From: RUG369 sp050949645
Lineage (GTDB): Bacteria > Planctomycetota > Planctomycetia > Pirellulales > Thermoguttaceae
Assembly (NCBI GenBank): GCA_050949645.1
Contig: JBMNGC010000001.1
Location: 806,001 to 870,000 of the forward strand
Direction: 5' to 3'
DNA: 64,000 nucleotides
Shown: in pieces, positions 33,481-42,935 of the stretch
Numbering within the stretch: position 1 is the first letter of the stretch
Layout of the letters: the number at the start of each line of letters is the position of its first letter
The notes under the pieces: generated by a model
What the model was told of the DNA's origin: nothing
The model's input: only the letters and a program-made list of their open reading frames with translations
The model's database searches: none
Translations under genes and position numbers: made by a program

Positions 33481-36188
33481 CCGAAGAAAACCGGGAACAT
33501 TTGAAGGAACGCGTTTATTTGCTTCTTTACGGACTCCTTGACGAGAAGGAAGCCGAGGAACTGCGTTTACTTGTGGCTACAAACCCCGAAGCGGGACTCG
33601 TTTATGAATCCGCTCGTGCTACGATAGAGCTTTTTAGGGATTTCACGATAGCCACCCCCCTCGTCGATTCAGTCGACGGGCAGGTGGGGCGCAATATTGC
33701 CGTTGAACCTCGCTCGGCTGTTCCTTTCGCGTTTGATTCGGTCGTTAGTTCCTTTGAAAGGAAGGATGTTTTGCCCGAAGCTCCTGATTCGGAGTCGGAG
33801 TCTGTTGATAAAAACGAAGGAGCGCGTTCGAAAAAACGCAAGAAAAGTCATCGACGAAAGAAAAAGGGGAAGCGCAATAAGAAAAAGGGTTCCCATTCCA
33901 GCGGCGATATGCTCCTCAGGCAGGATACGACGAGAAAAAATCAACGCAAAAGCGCTTTTGTCGACGGCTTCATCATTTTGCTCAAGGCGGTTGACGCGAA
34001 CGTTTGCCAGTTTTTTAAACTTTTATGGCGTTCGCCAATTTTTTCAGGATTCCTTGTTACGCTGCTCATTTTACTTGGCGCCGTAGTGTTCGGGGCCATG
34101 CGCCGCGATCATCTTTTAGCAAGGTACTTCCTTAATGATTTTCGAATCCAAGTCGCGGCGCCAAGGACGCTTGCACGTGGCGCTTCCCAATCGATCGTCG
34201 TCAGAACGACGGGCGTCGACGGCAGACCGCGACGCGTTCCGGTTCGTTTCTCCTTCTCGGCACCCGAGACTAGCGAGCATCTCCTGGCACATACGGAAAG
34301 CGGCAATAGCGACGGAAACCTTGTGTATGCGCTTCCTGATCTTTCGGATTTCCCCGACTCCGTAGAGCTTACGATCGACGTCGGCGCTGATGAAATCGAA
34401 TCGTTTAAGACGCGTCTTACTGTCGTAAATTATGAAGATCGGGTTCGTGATTGCCGCTACGTCTGGACTCAGCCCAACGCTGTTGCGCAGGGCGATCCCG
34501 CGGAGTTTGCAAGGGTTTCACCGATCTTTCGACTCGCGTTGGAGTCTTTAACGTCAGTAGGATCCGACGAGCCTAACGAACGCCAGCTCACGGAAGCGAC
34601 TGATGAAGACGAGACCGTCCCTCAGTCGTCGACCGAGTCTGCTTCCAATTCAATTGAACGCGTTTTCGTTCAGTTTTACCCGGAGACCGGTCGTTTGATT
34701 GCCGGCTTCCCCAATCGCGTTCATGTTTTTTGTTCCGATAAAGACGGACGCCCCCTTGCCAGAACCCTGACTCTCTTTCAGGAAAACGTTAAGAATCCGA
34801 TTGCAACCTTCACAACCTCACCGAGCGGATTTGCGTTCTTTGATTGGACCCCAGTTGAGAAGGCCATCTTTGCTGTTGCGCTCGACAACGAAGGGAGCGA
34901 AGAAGAGCAATCTCCTTCTAATCCCTTCGCCGCTGATTTAAGTCTTATCCAAATCAACCGTCGCGAAATATCGCTTCAGGATTCGCCTGCAACGGTCGAG
35001 ATCGATCCGGCAAGCGGACGCCGGTTTTCTTTTTTTCGACCTTATGTCGCGCACGAGCCCGCCTATTTTGCACTCAAAACGTTAACGCCTGATTTTACCA
35101 AAAGACTTGACGCCGCTTTGACGGTCAACTCTGGAGCGCCGCTTGTTGTAACCGTCGAAAAGTACGGCGTTACCATGTGGCAAAGGTTCCTTTCGGCGTC
35201 AAAAAACGACGGTTCAATCGAGCTTCCTTTGCCAGATTCGCTTTCAGGGCTCCTTAGGGTATCGCTCTATAGCGTTGCCCAGCGTAAATTTCAAAAGATC
35301 TCGGAAACTACCATTTTTCGGTTTCCACCTTACGCTGCGACTCCCAAACTTTCTGCCGAGTTAGTTGAATCTGCCCCGAACTCGGGAGCTCGCAGGCTCG
35401 TTGCAAACTACGCTATACGCGCTACTGATAGGAAAACTCAAGATTCCTTCTGGAAGGAAGAAAAGGTAAAGGCAGACGTCTATTGGATTGCTGATCGTAA
35501 GAATGCTCTGGCATTTCTCGACGTCGACGACGCTCTTGCCAATTTACACGACGAGGTAAGAGAAGAAATCGTAAAGACGACTCCCGATTCACTAATATTT
35601 AATCCTCCTGTCGTTTTTGATAACCTTGAACGACTTGTAAAGAACGCCCATGAGAAGCTCGCGCTCTTCAAGGAGCAAGAGGAGAGGAGTTTTTTATGGA
35701 CGATTCGATTCGTCTTTGTCAGCTACCTTGTGATTGCACTTGCGTCTCTCTTTTTTGCCGTATTTCGCGCTTTTTCGTTTAGTAAATGCGCGCTGATCTG
35801 CGTTCTCGCCGGAGGGCTCTTTGTCTATACCCACGGACTGCAAACTAACCTCGATATGTTTTTCAGAACGTCTCAAGGTATGTTTTTTGCGATTGACAAC
35901 ACAGAAAATCAACTCGCGAACCTCGAGACAGTTGCGACTAAAGATCGCATTCCCCGGCATGATACGCGTCCGGACGCGCAGACGCCCCAAGACGAATTGC
36001 CGAAAGCGCGATTTATAACGTCCAGCGAGCTTAGTTCTGGCGTCGCTGAAGAGTTTGACATAGACGAGCTTCTATCAGGAGAAGAACGAACAAACGGCGC
36101 TTTGCTTCTTAAGCTCGACGGGGCAGTTGCTCAGGGATTCGAGATCGTTCCATTAGCCGATGAAGCGGCTGAAGAACCAACGCCGTGA
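33477..36188 (+). CDS. membrane anti-sigma-like protein with alpha-2-macroglobulin-type domains
   Basis: 903 residues. Residues 1-55 (LYGLLDEKEAEELRLLVATN) resemble the short N-terminal helices of planctomycete anti-sigma factors; no zinc-binding HxxxCxxC is visible. A very basic stretch (about 117-137) precedes a transmembrane helix (187-207). The outside part has an MG2-like beta-sandwich (about 225-315) and an MG3-like segment, VQFYPETGRLIAGFPNRVHVF, of the bacterial alpha-2-macroglobulin type. No thioester CxEQ motif was seen. Two more helices lie near 742-762 and 770-787, then an acidic tail. The start overlaps the sigma gene by four bases. The likely role is to sense envelope stress and hold the sigma factor (inference). 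Confidence 0.7.
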   Translation: MTEENREHLKERVYLLLYGLLDEKEAEELRLLVATNPEAGLVYESARATIELFRDFTIATPLVDSVDGQVGRNIAVEPRSAVPFAFDSVVSSFERKDVLPEAPDSESESVDKNEGARSKKRKKSHRRKKKGKRNKKKGSHSSGDMLLRQDTTRKNQRKSAFVDGFIILLKAVDANVCQFFKLLWRSPIFSGFLVTLLILLGAVVFGAMRRDHLLARYFLNDFRIQVAAPRTLARGASQSIVVRTTGVDGRPRRVPVRFSFSAPETSEHLLAHTESGNSDGNLVYALPDLSDFPDSVELTIDVGADEIESFKTRLTVVNYEDRVRDCRYVWTQPNAVAQGDPAEFARVSPIFRLALESLTSVGSDEPNERQLTEATDEDETVPQSSTESASNSIERVFVQFYPETGRLIAGFPNRVHVFCSDKDGRPLARTLTLFQENVKNPIATFTTSPSGFAFFDWTPVEKAIFAVALDNEGSEEEQSPSNPFAADLSLIQINRREISLQDSPATVEIDPASGRRFSFFRPYVAHEPAYFALKTLTPDFTKRLDAALTVNSGAPLVVTVEKYGVTMWQRFLSASKNDGSIELPLPDSLSGLLRVSLYSVAQRKFQKISETTIFRFPPYAATPKLSAELVESAPNSGARRLVANYAIRATDRKTQDSFWKEEKVKADVYWIADRKNALAFLDVDDALANLHDEVREEIVKTTPDSLIFNPPVVFDNLERLVKNAHEKLALFKEQEERSFLWTIRFVFVSYLVIALASLFFAVFRAFSFSKCALICVLAGGLFVYTHGLQTNLDMFFRTSQGMFFAIDNTENQLANLETVATKDRIPRHDTRPDAQTPQDELPKARFITSSELSSGVAEEFDIDELLSGEERTNGALLLKLDGAVAQGFEIVPLADEAAEEPTP

Positions 36189-36219
36189 AAAGCCGCACGC
36201 TAAAATGGTAAAATACCTT

Positions 36220-37866
36220 TTACCTGAGCATCTGACTGTTAGAATCAATCTCCGCTGTTTCTGGAACGGGCAGATGATTGATTGCTTTGCGGACCAGCGG
36301 GTTCCAAAAGGAGCGCGAGTCTCGGGATTCAAAGAGCGCCGTGAGCGGAGCTGCGTAAGGCGTTTCCTTACCCGCGGTTGATTCCGTGAGGAATAATCCG
36401 TACTTTACGGGCCCCTTTTCATAATACGCAATGATTTTATTACGGTAATGCGAATCGAATACGATACCGTTTTCGTTGAGAGAGAATTGCAACTCCAACT
36501 CATTGAAGGGGGTCGCGTCGTTGATAAAACGCAGCTGCATGGCGCTGCGAGGCGACGTCTCAAGCATGTCCATCGCATTGAGTCGCTTGACAACCTTGAC
36601 TGGAATGGCGCCGTTGCGAATTTTGATCGATCCGTCGCCCCGAAAAACGCCGCAACAAATCTGACCTGCGTCGATTGAAAGATCAGAAATGATACCAGAG
36701 AAAGCTGGTAGTCTGAATCGCTTACAGAGTTCGGAGAGCTCAAAACTGTAGAGATGGAAGTCCACGAGTTCGACGCTCCAAAAATTCGGCGTTTCCCAGG
36801 AATTGGAACGATAGACCGTTCGTCCTGAGATCCATCCTCTTCGGTCGAGAAAGCTTAGAAAAGGAACGAATTGTGACGCGAGGCTTCCGGGCGTCGCTCC
36901 ATAACTGGAATCATATTCGACGCGGAGCGTTCCATCGAGCTTATCGCGGAGGAGGGATGCGTAGAATGGAACCGGGGAGGAGACTTTTCGGAGCTCAAAG
37001 AGCGCGTCAGTCCTGGCTATTTTTTCCGAGTTATAGAACAACGCTCTGAACTTTTCGAAGACCGGCGTCTCTGAGGAAAAGACGAGCGTTTCATTTTGAG
37101 TCGTTTCTTCGTTTATCCCCGCGTTGCCGCGCGGAGTCTGGTAGACAGCAGTGCGAAACGCGCCGAGAAGTTCGCGTCTTGTCCATTTTTCATTTGTCGT
37201 TTCGTTTGGCGCGTTGCGAATCTCGTCAAATTCTTCTTCCGACGTTAGAAACGTTTCGACAACCACAAGACACAAAGCGGAGGAAGCGTTCGAATTTGCG
37301 TCGACCCCAATAGCGCGCAGGAGTCGGTCGCCGAGCGCGCCTACGATTTCTGACGTCTGAGACGAACGGTAATAAGCGCGCGGAAGAACAAGAAGTGTAT
37401 AGCCTTTAAACCGATCGGCGGATTCGTAGACGATATCTGCAAATGAAGCGATCTGATCTGCCTCGTGCCCTTGGTCGACCTCGTTGACGGCGCTCGGCTC
37501 AAGCAAGGCGTCAGACTCTGGGGATCTGCCGCGATTGTCAAAGGAAGCTGCAAGGGCGTGAAGAAGCTTGAAGTCGTTCAGGCGAAGCTTATATATTTCA
37601 GGACAAAAGAGAATAGGTTCGTCTGATTCCTGAGATTGGATCTCAACGTTGATAAAACGTTCGACTCCAGGCTGGAGACGCTCGCGACACTCGAGCGAAA
37701 CGTCGTAGCGCACTTTCTGTGAGATGCGCGCGCTCTCCGACGACGCCGCTCGCGAAGTCGTTTGCCAATACATGGCGCACAACGCCAGACCGAGCGTCAC
37801 TGGTCCTAAAAGGACGAATAGCGTCGACGTCCAGAAACGTCGAGTTTTTTCGCGTAGCGTCGTCAT
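36220..37866 (-). CDS. AsmA-like membrane protein, function unknown
   Basis: 548 residues from ATG 37866 (GTGAGA upstream); the longer frame adds 13 residues. One N-terminal transmembrane helix (about 13-33) anchors an extracytoplasmic chain. The C-terminal third (about 410-520) alternates short strands in AsmA fashion: GIISDLSIDAGQICCGVFRG, GSIKIRNGAIPVKVVKRLNA, then FSLNENGIVFDSHYRN. AsmA-like proteins act in envelope lipid or protein assembly. The middle has no recognisable domain. It converges with the anti-sigma gene, the stops being 31 bases apart. Confidence 0.45.
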   Translation of the reverse strand: MTTLREKTRRFWTSTLFVLLGPVTLGLALCAMYWQTTSRAASSESARISQKVRYDVSLECRERLQPGVERFINVEIQSQESDEPILFCPEIYKLRLNDFKLLHALAASFDNRGRSPESDALLEPSAVNEVDQGHEADQIASFADIVYESADRFKGYTLLVLPRAYYRSSQTSEIVGALGDRLLRAIGVDANSNASSALCLVVVETFLTSEEEFDEIRNAPNETTNEKWTRRELLGAFRTAVYQTPRGNAGINEETTQNETLVFSSETPVFEKFRALFYNSEKIARTDALFELRKVSSPVPFYASLLRDKLDGTLRVEYDSSYGATPGSLASQFVPFLSFLDRRGWISGRTVYRSNSWETPNFWSVELVDFHLYSFELSELCKRFRLPAFSGIISDLSIDAGQICCGVFRGDGSIKIRNGAIPVKVVKRLNAMDMLETSPRSAMQLRFINDATPFNELELQFSLNENGIVFDSHYRNKIIAYYEKGPVKYGLFLTESTAGKETPYAAPLTALFESRDSRSFWNPLVRKAINHLPVPETAEIDSNSQMLR

Positions 37867-37908
37867 TCTCACGTTTTGTAAGATCCGTACTATACTAAAG
37901 GTCAAAGC

Positions 37909-37936
37909 GTAAGGCGCGGCGAGAACCGCGCCTTAC
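37909..37936 (-). terminator. hairpin after the M2 peptidase gene
   Basis: An 11-bp perfect stem (37909-37919 with 37926-37936) with a six-base loop lies 14 bases past the leftward stop; a weak T-containing tail follows on the minus strand. It sits between the peptidase stop and the next leftward start. Confidence 0.55.
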
Positions 37937-37949
37937 CGCAGCTATATTC

Positions 37950-39632
37950 TCAGCGCTCCAACAGCGCTTCCGCCTTATTGAGTTCTTCGATGAAGGCTTC
38001 GACGGAAAGAGGTTCTCCCGACGCCTGCTCCACAAATTCTTGCCACGGAAGAGTGGCGCCCGGCGCGAAGACGCGGTCGCGTAGGAGTTGCCCAAATTTT
38101 TCCTGGTCCCCTTGGGCTTCTTTCGCAAGCGATTTACGAATTTGAGAGCTGAAGAGCTCGCCTAGCATATAGTTGTGATAGTAAACTGGCGCGATGACAA
38201 AGTGCGGCTTGGCAGCCCAGTCCGCCTTATCGCGACCCTCGAGAGGATCGAGAAGTTGGTAACGAGCAGTCGTCTCATGCCACAGACGATTGAGATCCTG
38301 TTCGGGGTTCTCATAGAGAGCTTTTTCAAAGAAAGTCATGACGATCGTCCAGCGGCAGAAGATCAGCTGTTCGCGCAGTCTCTGCTCTATGAGCGCCTCG
38401 GTCGCCTCTTTTGCGCGTTCGGGAGAGACTTCGCGATTTTCGACGAGCCATTGAGGATCGCGCGCCTGTGCGCCAAATAAACCCGCGACGCCTTCGGTCG
38501 TGAAGATGTGATTTGCGCAACGAATATTATAGGGGATTGTTCGATCGAGGTAGTAGTCGTAGATTGCGTGTCCTAACTCGTGAAGCTGCGTATCCATCCA
38601 TTCGGCGTCAGGCTTGATATTACATAGAATACGAACGTCGCCCTCGAGGTTCATATCGTTGCAGAATGCATGCTGGGACTTGCCTTCTTTTTCAAAAAGA
38701 TCGCTGTTTTTGAGGATCGGACTGACGTCGAAACCGAGCTTGGCATAGTATCTCGACGCCGTGTCAACGATATCTTGACCCGTCATACCAGAGTAGAATT
38801 CGTTAACATTGATCTTTTCTGAAGGAGGCGCCTGTTGGAAGAATGGGTTGTCGTAATGCCAAGGCATGACCTTATCGATCCCGAATTTAGCTTTAAGCTC
38901 TTCGTCCATCCTATCTTTAACCTTCTTGAAGAGAGGATATGTTTGAGCTTCGAGGTTTTCGAAGGCGCCGACCAGTTCTTCCGGTTTGAATTCTTGGAAA
39001 GCAACGGTCATTTCCCAGTAATTTTTGTATCCAAGTTTCTGAGCGGCCTCATTTCTGAGCTTCGCGAGCTCGATCACTTTAGGCGCGACCATGTCGCCGA
39101 CGTCCTTAAGAGTGTCCCAGATTTCATAACGCTTCTGAGAATCAGTTTCCGTTTCGAGCATTGCCAGGAGTTCGTTGTTGGTGTATTCCTTGCCCTCATA
39201 GCGGGCGCGCTGCGTCTGGAAGATCTGTTCAATTTCAGAGCCCAAATCGATGATCTTCTTATTGAGTTCATCTGGAATCTGATTCTGCTCAAAGGCGCGT
39301 TCAGCGACGTAGGCGGCGCGTTTTTCGAGTGGGGTTGCGTTCACGGCGGCGGCGCGGAGTTTTTTAAGTTCAGCGTATTTCACAGGGTCCGCGTGATAGT
39401 TCGACATAGCGAGGGTTGCGGCGGCAGATTTCTCGAAGGATTCTTTTGAACCGTTGATCATCGAGTCCCACCATGTATAGGAGACGTCGCAGTACATCTC
39501 GTGATAGTCTTTCTGATATTGCTTCATGAAAGCGGCCAATTGTTCCTCCGCTTCCCCTGCGAACGACGACGTCGACATACAAATTCCCATGATGATTAGC
39601 GCGGCGATTGTTGGTATTGATATCTGTTTCAT
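37950..39632 (-). CDS. M2-family (angiotensin-converting-enzyme-like) metallopeptidase, secreted
   Basis: 560 residues from ATG 39632. A signal peptide covers about residues 1-25 (ends SSFAGEA). The helical body carries the zinc motif HELGH at 351-355 and the third ligand Glu380 in TTEGVAG, the gluzincin spacing of M2/M3 peptidases. MPWHYDNPFFQ near 262 and CNIKPDAEW near 335 fit M2. It would remove dipeptides from oligopeptides in the periplasm or outside the cell. The frame opens 14 codons earlier, but the hydrophobic leader begins at this Met. It is a single gene and looks complete. Confidence 0.86.
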   Translation of the reverse strand: MKQISIPTIAALIIMGICMSTSSFAGEAEEQLAAFMKQYQKDYHEMYCDVSYTWWDSMINGSKESFEKSAAATLAMSNYHADPVKYAELKKLRAAAVNATPLEKRAAYVAERAFEQNQIPDELNKKIIDLGSEIEQIFQTQRARYEGKEYTNNELLAMLETETDSQKRYEIWDTLKDVGDMVAPKVIELAKLRNEAAQKLGYKNYWEMTVAFQEFKPEELVGAFENLEAQTYPLFKKVKDRMDEELKAKFGIDKVMPWHYDNPFFQQAPPSEKINVNEFYSGMTGQDIVDTASRYYAKLGFDVSPILKNSDLFEKEGKSQHAFCNDMNLEGDVRILCNIKPDAEWMDTQLHELGHAIYDYYLDRTIPYNIRCANHIFTTEGVAGLFGAQARDPQWLVENREVSPERAKEATEALIEQRLREQLIFCRWTIVMTFFEKALYENPEQDLNRLWHETTARYQLLDPLEGRDKADWAAKPHFVIAPVYYHNYMLGELFSSQIRKSLAKEAQGDQEKFGQLLRDRVFAPGATLPWQEFVEQASGEPLSVEAFIEELNKAEALLER

Positions 39633-40275
39633 TTTATCTTCGGCTTTATTCCTAACTTTGAGCATAGATGACAAAAAGCTTGTCGCCTTTGATTTCTTTA
39701 CACGTGGATAAACCCAATCGGCAACGACTCAGTCATTTGCCTTAGAGTAACGATGTTTGACTTGTGGAGTCAATAGATATCGGCGTTAGGCAACGACGAT
39801 TGCGTGGACTTCTTTGCTAACGATACAGACCATTTATGTTCCGTTTTTGCTTTTTAACGGTTTTTTCAAAAATTTGTTCATGAGAACTTCTCAAATCTTC
39901 GAATAAGAGAGTGAAGAGGTTTATGATTATCGGAGCTGGAATCCTCGCAAGTCGATTGCGCGTAGCTTCCATGGCATAATTCCGATTTCTCGCCAGTTCA
40001 GCTAAAGAGCTGGCAACGAACTGGTCGATGTTAGTGCAGGTCAGAGTTCTTTAGCTTAGGCATGCTCTTCAAGCTGGAGCAACTCGGATATTTTGCGCTG
40101 AACAGATACTGCAAGGTCTTTGGCGACGAGCGCCGACCTTTGCAAATTCATTCTCATCATTATAGGGGAATGAAGGCTTGTCGTTCTCGCAAGAGCATTA
40201 ACTTTGTTAGCTCAGAAGAATTGATTCGGTCATGTAGGGCCGTTTTTTTCGGTGGAGATGTAAGGACACATAAAA
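39633..40275. other. 643-base divergent intergenic region with inverted repeats
   Basis: No gene can be supported. TGAGAACTTCTCA (39881-39893) is a 13-base palindrome with a single centre base. A 9-base inverted repeat (40000-40008 with 40048-40056, AGCTAAAGA and TCTTTAGCT) lies in the probable 5' leader of the export lipoprotein gene. A weak hairpin followed by T (39841-39866) is also present. These may mark regulation of exopolysaccharide export. Confidence 0.35.
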
Positions 40276-41592
40276 ATGAGAACAACAATCAGGACGTTTA
40301 TCGCATCCTTGTTGGTTTGCGCCATGGCGGGAGGTTGTCTCAGCATCCCGAATAGCGAAACGGTGTCGCCACGCTACTTTAAAAATAAGAGTCAAAGCGG
40401 CCCCCGTAGCGAGATGGAGCAGATCAATTTCGTTAAACTGCGTATGGATAAACCTGCGGAGGAGCGACTCGGTCCGAATGACGTGCTCGGTATTTATATC
40501 GCCGGGATCACGGGCAATACGGACGAGGCGCCCCCGATTCATAATATCGGATCAGACACCGAGCGTCCCGCGTCTGGTTATCCGTATATGGTTCGCTCCG
40601 ATGGAACTCTTTCGCTTCCGATGCTGCCCGAGCCGATCTACGTTGAAGGTATGACCCTGATCGAGGCTGAGGAAGCGATTCGCGCGGCTTACACTCTTAA
40701 GCGCTCAATCGTCCGAACCGACGCTAACATTTCAGTTTCGCTCATTAAACCCCGTACTTATCACGTCACGGTCATTCGAGAGGACGTCACGAGCGACGAC
40801 ATGAGAACTACGGCGAGCGCGTACTCCAACAACAAAGGCGCCGGTTATATGGCGGGCATCGCTCGCGGTACGGCGACCTCGCTGGAGCTCCCGGCTTACC
40901 GAAACGACGTTCTCGAAGCGCTGAGCCAGACCGGGGGCCTTCCTGGACTCAATGCGAAGAACGAAGTTGTCATTCTTCGTAAGGCGTACAGCGACGAATT
41001 TAGCGACTACGACTACATGTCCGGTACCGATACCGGCTATGCTCAGAGTCAGGTCGCTCGTCGTTATAACGAGTCTGGCGAGATTATCAATCTCAACTCT
41101 GATCTCGGCGTTCTCCGAATTCCGCTCCGCGTTGGTCCGAATGACGCGCCGCCGCAACTCACCTCCGAAGACGTTACGCTCTATGATGGCGACGTCGTCT
41201 ATATCCAGTCTCGAGAGGCTGAAGTTTACTATACCGGCGGTCTCATCAAGGGCGGCGTTTATCCGATTCCACGCGACTACGACCTCGACGTCATGGGCGC
41301 TATCGCGACAGCTGGCGGTACGGTCGGCGCCTCCGCCGGATCAACTCAGGCGAACGGAACCGGTAAGGTTGGCAGTATTCTTCCCGCAAGCCGCATTCTG
41401 GTTCTCCGCGAAGTCAACGGACGTCAGTACGCGATACAGATTCGCCAGCGTGAAATGCTCCGCGATCCTTCGCAACGAATCTTGATTGAACCGAACGACG
41501 TCATCCTGGTTGAGTATACGCCTGTCGAACTCTGGTTCAACATGCTTTACAACACGATTAACTTCACTGTCCGATACTCCGACTTCAAATGA
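40276..41592 (+). CDS. polysaccharide export lipoprotein, Wza-like (Poly_export plus SLBB)
   Basis: 438 residues. A lipoprotein signal ends at the lipobox AGGC with Cys21. The Poly_export domain begins near residue 66 (RLGPNDVLGIYIAG) and continues with RSDGTLSLPMLP and VEGMTLIEAEEAIRAAY. SLBB-type domains follow, with EALSQTGGLPGLNAKNEVVI near 218 and TGGLIKGGVYPIPRD near 320, and the protein closes with RILIEPNDVILVEYTP. This family forms the outer-membrane channel for capsule or exopolysaccharide. No Wzc/Wzy partner is adjacent, although an O-antigen-ligase-like gene lies 20 kb away. A GTAAGGA site precedes the ATG. Confidence 0.88.
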   Translation: MRTTIRTFIASLLVCAMAGGCLSIPNSETVSPRYFKNKSQSGPRSEMEQINFVKLRMDKPAEERLGPNDVLGIYIAGITGNTDEAPPIHNIGSDTERPASGYPYMVRSDGTLSLPMLPEPIYVEGMTLIEAEEAIRAAYTLKRSIVRTDANISVSLIKPRTYHVTVIREDVTSDDMRTTASAYSNNKGAGYMAGIARGTATSLELPAYRNDVLEALSQTGGLPGLNAKNEVVILRKAYSDEFSDYDYMSGTDTGYAQSQVARRYNESGEIINLNSDLGVLRIPLRVGPNDAPPQLTSEDVTLYDGDVVYIQSREAEVYYTGGLIKGGVYPIPRDYDLDVMGAIATAGGTVGASAGSTQANGTGKVGSILPASRILVLREVNGRQYAIQIRQREMLRDPSQRILIEPNDVILVEYTPVELWFNMLYNTINFTVRYSDFK

Positions 41593-41680
41593 TGATTAGG
41601 GGATAAGGGACGCCATCGGGCGTCGAGAAGGGTATTCTTAACCGACAGCCCTTCGCATCCCGCCGAAAAACAATTCTTTG

Positions 41681-41717
41681 GGACGCGAACCTCGCAGAGG
41701 GTTCGCGTCCTTTTTTT
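41681..41717 (+). terminator. terminator after the export lipoprotein gene
   Basis: An 11-bp perfect stem (41681-41691 with 41700-41710), 8-base loop, then seven T residues. Confidence 0.93.
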
Positions 41718-41795
41718 ATCCAACGCGCCTCGGATTCTTATCAAATCTTAGTTACAGACAGACTTGACATTTTTCAATGAACCAGTCCGCATGTT

Positions 41796-41810
41796 GTGAT
41801 TTAAAATCAC
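41796..41810. promoter_or_regulatory. 15-base palindromic operator-like site
   Basis: GTGATTTAAAATCAC is a 7+1+7 perfect inverted repeat, 22 bases upstream of the rpsB -35 element. It could bind a dimeric regulator; identity unknown. Confidence 0.4.
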
Positions 41811-41831
41811 TAAATCTAAATATTGCGGCTA

Positions 41832-41859
41832 TTGACCGCCTCAACTTTATTGATAGAAT
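41832..41859 (+). promoter_or_regulatory. promoter of rpsB-tsf
   Basis: TTGACC (41832-41837) and TAGAAT (41854-41859) with a 16-base spacer, the same spacing as at the tRNA and lepB promoters. The leader to rpsB would be about 220 bases. Confidence 0.65.
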
Positions 41860-41931
41860 TAAAAGACCATTTTTGGTGTAATTTGCGATGAACTCGCTAT
41901 ACAGTTAACGAAGTTGGGCGCGTCTCTTAAA

Positions 41932-41966
41932 GCCGACCGGGGCGCGTCGTCGCTTGGTCGGCGTTT
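41932..41966 (+). promoter_or_regulatory. hairpin in the rpsB leader, attenuator-like
   Basis: GCCGACC (41932-41938) pairs with GGTCGGC (41956-41962), followed by GTTTTG, about 120 bases before rpsB. Ribosomal protein S2 represses its own operon through the leader in other bacteria; this may be the local equivalent (inference). Confidence 0.4.
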
Positions 41967-42085
41967 TGGGCGTCGCTCTATAGCGCGCCCTCCAACCTGA
42001 GTACCGTCGTCCAAACGTCTCATGAGACCTTATCTAATTGAAGCGTCTGTAACGATGTGCCGAACGACGACGTAGAAGGATTAAT

Positions 42086-42853
42086 ATGGCAGAACTCTCC
42101 ATCGAGGCGCTGATCGAATCAGGCGTCCATCTTGGACATCGTACCAGTCTCTGGAATCCTAAGATGCGTCCATACATTTATGGTCGCCGTAAGCTTATCC
42201 ACATCATCGACCTTCGTGAAACGGTCCGCGGCATTCTCCGCGCGAAGAAGTTCCTCAAGAAAGTCGCGGGCGAGGGGAATCTCGTCCTGTTCGTTGGAAC
42301 TAAACGTCAGGCGTCTGAGACGATTCAGACCCAGGCAGAACGTTGCGGCATGCCGTACATTTCCGAGCGCTGGCTTGGCGGCACATTGACCAACTTCGAA
42401 ACGATTCGCAGTCGTCTCCAGCGTCTTGAAGAGCTTGAGAGCATCATGGAGGGCGATGTTCTTCAGACCTACTCGAAGAAGATGCAAGCCTCTCTCGCGC
42501 GCGAGTACCGAAAGATCTATCGCAACCTTAACGGTTTGCGTAAGATGGATCGCTATCCTGCCGCGATGGTCGTCATCGATCCGAGCAAAGAAAAGAATGC
42601 CGTTCGCGAAGCGCGCAAGCTTGGCGTTGTCTCGATCGCGCTCATTGATACAGATTCTGATCCTGACGAAGTCGATCTCCCGATTCCAGGCAACGACGAC
42701 TCCATTCGTTCGATTGACCTGATAGTTTCCCAGCTCGTTGACGCCGTCGCTGAAGGCGTCAAGGAACGCGAAGCGACCAAGTTTGAAGGCGCGCCAGAAG
42801 AAGAAGCGGCAGAAGTTGATGAAAAGGTTGCCGCCGATGATACCGCCTCATGA
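42086..42853 (+). CDS. rpsB: 30S ribosomal protein S2
   Basis: 255 residues. The start ATG has AGAAGG upstream. S2 signatures are clear: SIEALIESGVHLGHRTSLWNPKM at the N-terminus, LVLFVGTKRQASE near 70, RWLGGTLTNF near 95, and VVIDPSKEKNAVREA with ALIDTDSDPD near 160-195. It binds the small subunit between head and body. The acidic Glu/Ala-rich tail (about 228-255) is an extension often seen in S2. It is followed by tsf 82 bases later, the classic operon. Confidence 0.98.
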   Translation: MAELSIEALIESGVHLGHRTSLWNPKMRPYIYGRRKLIHIIDLRETVRGILRAKKFLKKVAGEGNLVLFVGTKRQASETIQTQAERCGMPYISERWLGGTLTNFETIRSRLQRLEELESIMEGDVLQTYSKKMQASLAREYRKIYRNLNGLRKMDRYPAAMVVIDPSKEKNAVREARKLGVVSIALIDTDSDPDEVDLPIPGNDDSIRSIDLIVSQLVDAVAEGVKEREATKFEGAPEEEAAEVDEKVAADDTAS

Positions 42854-42935
42854 CGACGGTCGGGATATAAGCGTCGGGAAGGGTTGCCCGCGCTTCCTTT
42901 TGACGAAGAGAGACAATACCTTTTAGGAGATTAAT

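Noticed and set aside
33477..36188. Full alpha-2-macroglobulin protease trap
   Set aside because: No thioester CxEQ motif, too short, and the cytoplasmic N-terminus is anti-sigma-like.
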